Part shown: positions 1 through 5,129 of the stretch, piece after piece | Layout of the letters: each line of letters starts with the position of its first letter | How positions within the stretch are numbered: the stretch's first letter is position 1 | From: DATCLA01 sp036564195 | GTDB taxonomy: Bacteria; Bacillota; UBA4882; UBA8346 | Direction: 5' to 3' | NCBI GenBank assembly: GCA_036564195.1 | Contig: DATCLA010000209.1 | Location: 1 to 5,548 of the forward strand | DNA: 5,548 nucleotides | Notes under the pieces: generated by a model | Told to the model about the DNA's origin: nothing | Seen by the model: the letters and a program-made list of their open reading frames with translations, nothing else | Database searches by the model: none | Program-made: the position numbers and the translations under genes

Positions 1-2
1 AG

Positions 3-167
3 TCTATATTAAACATAAATAATGTAACCTTAATAACGGTAACACATCGTTTGTCGGAAAATCTCTTGAAACAATATGATAAAATAATTGTAGTCAAAAA
101 GGGGAAAATAACTCAAGTTGGTTCTTATTATGACTTAGACCTTAAAGATAAAATCGTATCATTATAA
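3..167 (+). CDS. ABC transporter ATP-binding protein, C-terminal fragment
   Basis: This is the last 54 codons of a gene that begins outside the window and ends at a TAA at 165-167. The reading frame gives TLITVTHRLSENLLKQYDKI followed by IVVKKGKITQVGSYYDL. That is the end of an ABC ATPase domain: the hydrophobic strand after Walker B, the H-loop histidine in THRL (residue 15 of the fragment), then the D-x-I-x-V-x-K-x-G-K-I-x-x-x-G-x-x-x-x-L tail. The THRL form and the ending close behind this tail are typical of exporters that fuse a membrane domain to the ATPase, and of their stand-alone ATPase relatives. The Walker A, signature and Walker B motifs are not in the window, so substrate and subfamily cannot be named. 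The family call is firm from the motif order. The fragment is open to the left edge and reads as the intact end of a gene. Confidence 0.85.
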   Translation, partial: SILNINNVTLITVTHRLSENLLKQYDKIIVVKKGKITQVGSYYDLDLKDKIVSL

Positions 168-272
168 CCTTTGAACTACAAGTTTAAATTTAAATAAAGT
201 CATCAAGATTATTTTGAGTAATACCCATATATTGAAGAGACCGAATTGTTAAAGATCTTTTGTATTACTTCA

Positions 273-451
273 ATCGATCTGCCTGCTAAAACGGTGGGCC
301 AAACCGGGGAAGGCCATCGGAGTTGATCTGACCCCGGAAATGATAAGCAAATCAAGAAAAAATGTCGTACAAATGGATGTCGAAATGTCAAATTTCGTCT
401 GGGTAAGATCGAAAACTTGCCGTTGCTGACAGTATAATTGCTGTTATTATT
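273..451 (+). pseudogene. Decayed SAM-dependent methyltransferase fragment (ArsM-like)
   Basis: No single frame is open here, but three frames read in turn give a continuous methyltransferase match. From 285 the frame reads AKTVGQTG. After one extra base near 309 it reads KAIGVDLTPEMISKSRKN (310-363). A second shift near 384 gives NVKFRLGKIENLP (384-422), and a third near 422 gives VADSIIAVII (422-451). This order matches motif I through the post-motif I acidic residue of class I methyltransferases. The wording GVDxTPEMI then NVxFRLGxIENLPVAD is characteristic of the arsenite methyltransferase (ArsM) group within the UbiE-like family. The N-terminal substrate region, the GxGxG loop and the C-terminal half are absent. 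At least three frameshifts plus truncation make it a dead relic. ArsM is inferred from memory of the motif; another UbiE-like methyltransferase is possible. Confidence 0.75.
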
Positions 452-461
452 TAAAACTGAA

Positions 462-474
462 AGAAGGATTCCCT
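462..474 (+). promoter_or_regulatory. Ribosome binding site deciding the TTG start
   Basis: AGAAGGA at 462-468 lies 6 bases before the TTG at 475. No ATG or GTG is correctly spaced, and the protein that follows begins exactly as DUF1848 proteins do, so the TTG start is supported. Confidence 0.75.
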
Positions 475-1386
475 TTGATTATCAGCGCCAGTCGCCGTAC
501 TGATATTCCGGCTTTTTACAGTAAATGGTTGATCAATCGACTGCGGGCTGGCTATGTCGTCAGCGTCAACCCATTCAACCGAGGCCAGGTAAGCCAGATT
601 TCCTTAAAAGCTGAAGATGTTGAAGTGCTGGTCTTTTGGACAAAAAATCCTGCTCCATTGCTTCCATATCTGCCGGAACTGGATCGGATGGGATACCGCT
701 ACTATTTTCAGTTTACCCTTAACGGTTATCCCCGGCTGCTGGAACCAGGTTTGCCGGATGTGGGTGACTTGATCCGGACTTTCAGGCAATTAGCAGAACA
801 GATCGGCCCGGAACGGGTAATCTGGCGGTATGACCCAATTTTGTTTACGGAGCGGACTGACTTTCGTTACCACCGTAAGCGTTTTGCCGAGCTTTTGAAG
901 ATGCTTAGCCCCAACACAAGAAGGGTTGTTATCAGTATTGCCGATGATTATAAAGACTCCTTACAGCGTTTAAGTCTCTTAGAACACCAGGGTTTTGCCA
1001 GACTGGAACAGCCGCAATCAACACCGGAATTTGGCGATTTCTTCATTGAACTGGCAGAACTGGCTAACAATGCCGGGCTGGAGATCTATAGTTGTGCTGA
1101 GATCTATAACTTGCAACCTTTCAATATCCGGCCAGGGAAATGTATTGATGACGAATATATCCACCGGGTTTTTGGGATCAAGGTTACTGCCTCTAAGGAC
1201 AGATCCCAACGGCTGGAATGCGGTTGTGTAACGAGTAAGGATATTGGCGCTTATAACAGCTGTATTCATGATTGTATCTATTGCTATGCAACTCATAACC
1301 GTAAAACAGCCCATCAAAATTACAGTTCCTATCAAGCCAATTCACCTTCGCTGGGGCTGGCACCAAGCGTAGCTGGAGAAATCTAA
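475..1386 (+). CDS. DUF1848 family protein with C-terminal CX3CX2C cluster
   Basis: This is a 303-residue soluble protein of the DUF1848 family (function unknown), started by TTG behind a good ribosome binding site. The N-terminus IISASRRTDIPAFYSKW and the FWTKNP motif (residues 54-59) are family hallmarks, as are the WRYDP segment (117-121) and the C-terminal block with C249, C251, C263, C267 and C270. The last three form CX3CX2C followed by Tyr-Ala, the spacing used by radical SAM enzymes to hold a 4Fe-4S cluster, although here it is near the C-terminus instead of the N-terminus. C207 and C223 are further candidate ligands. The length is normal for the family, apart from about ten extra residues after the usual NSPSLG ending. 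There is no signal peptide or membrane segment. A strong terminator follows and the flanking genes are unrelated, so it is probably transcribed alone. An iron-sulphur or radical SAM-like role is inferred and the substrate is unknown. Confidence 0.9.
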   Translation: MIISASRRTDIPAFYSKWLINRLRAGYVVSVNPFNRGQVSQISLKAEDVEVLVFWTKNPAPLLPYLPELDRMGYRYYFQFTLNGYPRLLEPGLPDVGDLIRTFRQLAEQIGPERVIWRYDPILFTERTDFRYHRKRFAELLKMLSPNTRRVVISIADDYKDSLQRLSLLEHQGFARLEQPQSTPEFGDFFIELAELANNAGLEIYSCAEIYNLQPFNIRPGKCIDDEYIHRVFGIKVTASKDRSQRLECGCVTSKDIGAYNSCIHDCIYCYATHNRKTAHQNYSSYQANSPSLGLAPSVAGEI

Positions 1387-1446
1387 AAGTAAAAAAATAC
1401 CAGCTCAACAGTTTAAATTATTTTAAAGATCATGAAGTAAGATAAG

Positions 1447-1491
1447 ACGGTGCATTGCATCTGAACAACCAGATGTAATGCACCGTTTTTT
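1447..1491 (+). terminator. Rho-independent terminator after the DUF1848 gene
   Basis: A 17-bp stem (1447-1463 with 1470-1486, one G-U pair, otherwise perfect) closes on the 6-base loop AACAAC and runs into six T residues (1486-1491). It lies 60 bases past the stop codon and separates the DUF1848 transcript from the xylanase leader. Confidence 0.93.
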
Positions 1492-1651
1492 ATTATGAGC
1501 AGTTAACGTGGTAGCCTTGGAGTTGCATGAATGATTTACCCTAATTGGTAAAAATTGGAAGGAAAAGTTGACGCTGTATCGAATAAAAATATTTGAATGA
1601 AATTAGATGAACTAAATTTATTAATAATTTAAGCGGGTCCATAATTCCATG

Positions 1652-1707
1652 GAAGATGGTAAGTAATTGTGAAACTTACCTGATTTACTGCTTAGTAAGC
1701 TGTCTTC
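1652..1707 (+). promoter_or_regulatory. Possible structured RNA (three-way junction) in the xylanase leader
   Basis: GAAGAT at 1652-1657 can pair with GTCTTC at 1702-1707 (one G-U). This stem encloses two hairpins: GGTAAGT/ACTTACC (1658-1664 with 1674-1680, perfect 7 bp) and TTACT/AGTAA (1685-1689 with 1694-1698). The joining strands are only four bases (1681-1684) and three bases (1699-1701), giving a compact three-way junction. It matches no riboswitch class I recognise. The stems are AT-rich, so chance pairing is a real alternative, and it may also lie upstream of the transcription start. Confidence 0.3.
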
Positions 1708-1760
1708 GGATTGTAATATTTAATGGTAATCTTAGTCCGTTTAGTTTTACAAAGGTTAAA

Positions 1761-1792
1761 TTATCTTATAGTTGATTAAGATTATAAGATAA
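1761..1792. repeat. Perfect 10-bp inverted repeat before the STAB-SD-like element
   Basis: TTATCTTATA at 1761-1770 is the exact reverse complement of TATAAGATAA at 1783-1792, with a 12-base spacer that can add three weaker pairs (two of them G-T). It has no T-run, so it is not a terminator. It could be an operator for a dimeric regulator or a hairpin shielding the mRNA 5' side, 7 bases before GAAAGGAGGG. The sequence does not decide which. Confidence 0.5.
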
Positions 1793-1799
1793 GTAACTG

Positions 1800-1809
1800 G
1801 AAAGGAGGG
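1800..1809 (+). promoter_or_regulatory. STAB-SD-like untranslated Shine-Dalgarno element, copy 1
   Basis: GAAAGGAGGG is an excellent match to the 16S rRNA 3' end, but no ATG, GTG or TTG occurs at initiation distance behind it, and the real start is 60 bases downstream. The same core (TGGAAAGGAGG) recurs in the leader of the second xylanase gene at 5018-5028. This is how the STAB-SD of cry3A in Bacillus thuringiensis looks: a ribosome-binding sequence in the leader that binds 30S subunits and protects the mRNA without starting translation. Function here is inferred from resemblance and recurrence. Confidence 0.5.
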
Positions 1810-1855
1810 TAGTAAGTTCGGTTAAGCATATTGTAAATAACATTATAAAAAAGGA

Positions 1856-1863
1856 TAGGGGGT
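1856..1863 (+). promoter_or_regulatory. Ribosome binding site of the first xylanase gene
   Basis: An AGGGGG run after AAGGAT ends a few bases before the ATG at 1870, at normal spacing. It supports the chosen start, which also gives a complete signal peptide. Confidence 0.75.
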
Positions 1864-1869
1864 AAAAGT

Positions 1870-4137
1870 ATGAAAACGGTAAAGCCTGCCCAGTGGGGAG
1901 CAGGACTCTTGTTAGCCTTGTTAATCTTGTTTGTAGTTAATGCACTAGCAGCGACAACAATCACCTCAAATACCACCGGTACCATCGACGGCTACGACTA
2001 TGAACTGTGGAAAGACTCCGGGAATACTAGTATGACTCTTAATGGCGGCGGTAAGTTCAGTTGCTCATGGAGTAATATTAATAATGCTTTATTCCGGATC
2101 GGCAAGAAATTCGACTCGACCAAGACCTACCAGCAACTGGGGAACATTACCGTAAACTATGGTTGCAACTACCAACCAAACGGCAATTCCTATTTGTGTA
2201 TCTATGGCTGGACCAGAAACCCACTGGTTGAATACTACATCGTGGAGAGCTGGGGTAGCTGGCGTCCGCCCGGGGCAACTTCCAAGGGTACTATTACTGT
2301 TGATGGGGGTACTTATGATGTATATGAGACGACGCGAATCAATCAACCTTCCATCGACGGTACCGCCACTTTTCAGCAGTATTGGAGTGTCCGGACGTCC
2401 AAACGTACCAGCGGAACCGTATCTGTGACTCAGCACTTTGATGAGTGGGCCAAAAAGGGAATGACTTTAGGGAAGATGTATGAATGCGCCCTTACGGTAG
2501 AGGGTTACCAAAGCAGCGGGACTGCTGATGTGTATACTAATACAATTACCATCGGCGGCACCAATCCACCGGTAACCTCCAATCCACCTACAACTGGTAA
2601 CAATAACGATCCTCCAAGCTCAAGAAGTGCTTTTACAACAATCGAAGCTGAGACTTATAACAGCTGCAGTTCTTCCACAATTCAGACAATCGGTACAGGT
2701 AATGGTGGCAGTGGCATCGGATACATTGAAAGTGGTAATACTGTTACCTATAGTAACGTCGATTTCGGTAGTGGTGCAACCTCATTCAGCGCCAGGGTTG
2801 CTTCGGAACAAAATTCAAATATTCAAATCAGAATCGGCAGCGCCAATGGGACTTTGTTAGGCACATTGTCAAATGTGGCCACCGGAGGCTGGGACACCTA
2901 TCAGAACAAAACCACCACCATCAATAATGTTACCGGCATACATGATTTAGTATTAGTTTTCTCAGGTCCGGTTAATGTGGATTCGTTTATCTTCTCTGGC
3001 GGTAACAACTACTCTCCACCGGTAACAACCAATCCAACACCTACCTCTACAAATAACAATAATGGCGGTAGCTATTCGGTAGATTATTCCCAAAATGACT
3101 GGGGTTCCGGAGCAACCGTTACAGTAACAATCACCAATAACGGCTCCTTGCCGATTAACGGCTGGAACCTGGCGTGGACCTTCCCCGGTAATCAAAAGAT
3201 CACAAATGCATGGAATGCCCGCTATACTCAAAGCGGAGCTTCAGTAATCGCCAGCAATCAGTCTTGGAATTCCACTATTCCGGCTAATGGGGGAAGAGTA
3301 AGCTTTGGTTTTAATATTTCATACAGTGGGACCAATGCTAAACCTACCAGCTTTACTTTGAATGGGTCTTCCAGTAGTACGCCGGGGGTAACCCCAACCC
3401 AGACAAGCGGACCGGTGGTTACTCCGACTTCAGTGGTAAGCCCGTCCCCAACAACCGAAGGTAAATTCCATTGCTTCCTGTTATTGGGCCAGTCTAACAT
3501 GGCAGGGTGGCCTAAAGCCCAAGATTCTGATAAGGTGCCCAACCCACGTATCCTTGCATTGGGGTATGATAATAACCAGTGGGCTGTGGCAGTTCCGCCG
3601 CTGCACGAATCCTGGCAAGGTGCGATTGGCCCTGGTGATTGGTTTGCCAAGACTATAATAAACAGACTTCCTCCTCAGGATACCATCGGCCTGATTCCTT
3701 GTGCGATCAGCGGTGAAAAGATTGAGACTTTTATGAAGAACATTGGCAGTAAATACGATTGGATCATCAGTCGTGCCAAACTGGCACAGCAAAGAGGAGG
3801 AATAATTGAAGGTATCCTTTTCCACCAGGGTTGTTCTAATAATGGTCAGGCTGATTGGCCTAACAAAGTAAACACCCTGATCACAGATATTAAAAGAGAT
3901 TTGGGTCTGGGTGACATTCCGGTGCTGGTTGGGGAACTGCTATATAGCGGCAGTTGTGCCGGTCACAATACACTGGTAAACCAGTTACCTTCTATAATTA
4001 AAAATTGTCACGTAATTTCTGCAAGTGGCCTGAGCGGGGATCCTGCCGATCCATGGGGACTCCATTTTAATCATGATTCCCAAGTTACTTTGGGTAAGCG
4101 GTATGCAGAAAAAATGATTCAAGTCCTTGGCTGGTGA
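1870..4137 (+). CDS. Secreted modular xylanase/acetyl xylan esterase (GH11-CBM6-CBM2-CE6)
   Basis: This is a 755-residue exported enzyme. A signal peptide (1-27, hydrophobic core [11 protein letters not shown], predicted cut ALA|ATT) precedes a GH11 endo-beta-1,4-xylanase domain (28-229). That domain carries [11 protein letters not shown] with nucleophile E121 and [12 protein letters not shown] with acid/base E211. A Pro/Thr/Asn linker leads to a CBM6 (about 254-377), whose likely ligand contacts are Y285, W341 and N369. A second linker leads to a CBM2 (402-498) with W411, W448 and W466 as the likely flat cellulose-binding face. A Pro/Thr/Ser linker (499-530) leads to an SGNH esterase of the CE6/SASA type (531-755), with nucleophile S542 in [10 protein letters not shown] and H732 in GLHFN. 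The Asp expected three residues before this His is replaced by W729. The enzyme should cut and deacetylate xylan while bound to the plant cell wall. No dockerin or SLH domain is present. It has its own leader and terminator. Module calls rest on motifs; exact boundaries are approximate. Confidence 0.95.
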   Translation: MKTVKPAQWGAGLLLALLILFVVNALAATTITSNTTGTIDGYDYELWKDSGNTSMTLNGGGKFSCSWSNINNALFRIGKKFDSTKTYQQLGNITVNYGCNYQPNGNSYLCIYGWTRNPLVEYYIVESWGSWRPPGATSKGTITVDGGTYDVYETTRINQPSIDGTATFQQYWSVRTSKRTSGTVSVTQHFDEWAKKGMTLGKMYECALTVEGYQSSGTADVYTNTITIGGTNPPVTSNPPTTGNNNDPPSSRSAFTTIEAETYNSCSSSTIQTIGTGNGGSGIGYIESGNTVTYSNVDFGSGATSFSARVASEQNSNIQIRIGSANGTLLGTLSNVATGGWDTYQNKTTTINNVTGIHDLVLVFSGPVNVDSFIFSGGNNYSPPVTTNPTPTSTNNNNGGSYSVDYSQNDWGSGATVTVTITNNGSLPINGWNLAWTFPGNQKITNAWNARYTQSGASVIASNQSWNSTIPANGGRVSFGFNISYSGTNAKPTSFTLNGSSSSTPGVTPTQTSGPVVTPTSVVSPSPTTEGKFHCFLLLGQSNMAGWPKAQDSDKVPNPRILALGYDNNQWAVAVPPLHESWQGAIGPGDWFAKTIINRLPPQDTIGLIPCAISGEKIETFMKNIGSKYDWIISRAKLAQQRGGIIEGILFHQGCSNNGQADWPNKVNTLITDIKRDLGLGDIPVLVGELLYSGSCAGHNTLVNQLPSIIKNCHVISASGLSGDPADPWGLHFNHDSQVTLGKRYAEKMIQVLGW
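1951..2297 (+). repeat. GH11 catalytic-domain duplication, copy 1
   Basis: The codons for residues 28-142 of the first xylanase align without gaps to 5202-5548. The encoded residues are identical at 110 of 115 positions. One stretch of 59 bases (2029-2087) is identical to 5280-5338. The similarity starts right at the signal-peptide cleavage site and is not seen upstream of it. Confidence 0.95.
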
Positions 4138-4191
4138 TTTAACATACTAAATACGGAGTTGCTGCTAAGATGATTTCCATGAGAATTCAGT

Positions 4192-4234
4192 AAAAATTTA
4201 AAGCCGGGATTCACTCTCGGCTTTAAATTTTTTT
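4192..4234 (+). terminator. Rho-independent terminator after the first xylanase gene
   Basis: A long stem (4192-4206 with 4218-4232 perfect, extended inward by GGA/TCT with one G-U) closes on the loop TTCAC and ends in a T-run to 4234. The A-run on the 5' side would let it also work on the opposite strand, though no convergent gene is seen. It lies about 55 bases past the stop codon. Confidence 0.92.
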
Positions 4235-4927
4235 GGTTCCCGATCTGATTCAGGATGATCGGATTACTTGTTGTGGGTATACAGTATGGGTTCACAGCCA
4301 AGGTGGTGGTTTGCGGTTAACTTAAAAAGGCCGAAATATAACTGTATTGCCCAGTCATGAAGTTTTCTGACTATTAAATGTTAATTATAACATAGTTGTA
4401 AAAACATGTAAACTATTCGGTTACTAATATAGTAATGTAACAGGGGAATTGCATTCCGGATTTATCTAAATTTATTACCGTTCTTATTTTTTCTTTCATA
4501 GGCAAAGTTGGACAATACCTCTGAAATTGGATAAAATTGTCTTATTGGAGAAGCCTGCAAGAGAGCTAGAGGATGAATTATTAAAACCGTTTCCCCAAAT
4601 TAATGCTAATAACTGCAATAAGGTTAGTTCATCTTATCAACTACTGTTTTACACCGCATTTTACTACTGATACTTTAAATTCTCCACGGGTATAAGAACG
4701 TCAGGTTATTTATACCAAATCACCTTCGTAAAGATGCTTTCGGTTTTTCGTGTTTAAGACCACCCAATTCTTAGCTGGTTTAGTTTGTTCTTTTACACCA
4801 TGGAAGTGTAATTTTTAAGCTTATGGTCTTTGCTAGAAAGTAGCACCGGATAAAAATAGAAAACTGGCACAATTAGGTTACAATCTCGGATAATTGCCTG
4901 GTTTCCCAGGATAATGCGACATTGAGA
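4235..4927. other. AT-rich intergenic region with no recognisable gene
   Basis: About 690 bases between the first xylanase terminator and the cre-like box hold no convincing coding region on either strand. The longest stretch that looks briefly protein-like is a 47-codon frame at 4527-4670 with only a TTG start and no ribosome binding site. Small inverted repeats occur at 4240-4262 (CCGATC/GATCGG), 4421-4435 (TTACTA/TAGTAA) and 4897-4910 (CCTGG TTTC CCAGG). A weak hairpin with a T-run lies at 4793-4816. No insertion-sequence ends, tRNA or known RNA family were recognised. Confidence 0.6.
4793..4816 (+). terminator. Weak terminator-like hairpin
   Basis: TTACAC (4793-4798) pairs perfectly with GTGTAA (4806-4811) around a 7-base loop and is followed by five T residues. 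The stem is only 6 bp and GC-poor, and no gene ends nearby, so a real terminator function is doubtful. Confidence 0.25.
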
Positions 4928-4941
4928 TGTAAGCGCTTATT
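4928..4941. promoter_or_regulatory. Catabolite-responsive element (cre) candidate, CcpA-type
   Basis: TGTAAGCGCTTATT matches the cre consensus TGWAANCGNTNWCA at all positions except the last two and contains the symmetrical core AAGCGCTT. It lies about 190 bases before the second xylanase start and about 16 bases before a -10-like TAAAAT (4958-4963), so a bound CcpA could repress that promoter when preferred sugars are present. The -35 match for that promoter is poor. CcpA control of xylanase genes is well known in Bacillota; its operation here is inferred. Confidence 0.55.
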
Positions 4942-5019
4942 TAAGTGCTTGCTTTAATAAAATATGAAAAGGGGGTGTTGGTGTCTGATTCGCCCTGATT
5001 TGCAAGGTATTAATTAATG

Positions 5020-5028
5020 GAAAGGAGG
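5020..5028 (+). promoter_or_regulatory. STAB-SD-like untranslated Shine-Dalgarno element, copy 2
   Basis: GAAAGGAGG sits about 100 bases before the second xylanase start, with no ATG, GTG or TTG at initiation distance behind it. The 11-base core TGGAAAGGAGG is identical to that in the first xylanase leader, although the flanking leader sequences do not align. A 30S-binding mRNA stabiliser, as in cry3A, is the likeliest reading; a chance Shine-Dalgarno match in a purine-rich leader is the alternative. Confidence 0.5.
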
Positions 5029-5114
5029 AACTGTTAAAGGCAGTACACTGGTTGTGTCACAATGCAAAATTTTGGTTTGGAAGAATGACAAGTAAACATT
5101 AAATAAGGTAAAAA

Positions 5115-5123
5115 AAGGGGGAA
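5115..5123 (+). promoter_or_regulatory. Ribosome binding site of the second xylanase gene
   Basis: AAGGGGGAA ends 6 bases before the ATG at 5130. The start gives a complete signal peptide directly joined to the GH11 domain, which supports it. Confidence 0.75.
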
Positions 5124-5129
5124 GCTTAA

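Larger units (their letters stand above)
1492..1869 (+). other. Long non-coding leader region of the GH11 xylanase gene
   Basis: No gene is seen in these 378 AT-rich bases. They hold, in order, a possible three-way-junction fold (1652-1707), a weak promoter-like pair (TTTACA at 1746-1751 and TATAGT at 1767-1772, with a short 15-base spacer), a 10-bp perfect inverted repeat (1761-1792), a GAAAGGAGGG element with no usable start codon behind it (1800-1809), and the true ribosome binding site (1856-1863). An earlier TTGACG at 1568-1573 has only a poor -10 partner. The promoter position is therefore uncertain, and no good cre match was seen. The amount of structure suggests control at the mRNA level, which is an inference. 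Confidence 0.6.

Noticed and set aside
209..391. 60-codon open frame on the - strand over the methyltransferase relic
   Set aside because: The + strand of the same bases matches a methyltransferase in shifted frames, which explains the sequence better.
1018..1335. 105-codon open frame on the - strand inside the DUF1848 gene
   Set aside because: It lies wholly antisense to a well-supported gene, has no ribosome binding site or recognisable motif, and is a by-product of codon use.
1801..1869. Possible leader peptide behind GAAAGGAGGG
   Set aside because: No ATG, GTG or TTG follows at workable distance and short frames close at once, so the element is read as non-initiating.
2089..3825. Several 90-130 codon open frames on the - strand within the first xylanase gene
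   Set aside because: All are antisense to domains with clear catalytic motifs, and none shows a recognisable family or start signal.
4527..4670. 47-codon + strand frame with briefly protein-like content (VLLEKPARELEDELL)
   Set aside because: It has only a TTG start without a ribosome binding site and I recognise no homology. It could be a gene relic, but that cannot be supported.
4880..4930. Extended hairpin around CCTGG TTTC CCAGG as a riboswitch
   Set aside because: Outer pairing needs a bulge and a large internal loop, it probably lies upstream of the promoter, and it matches no known class.
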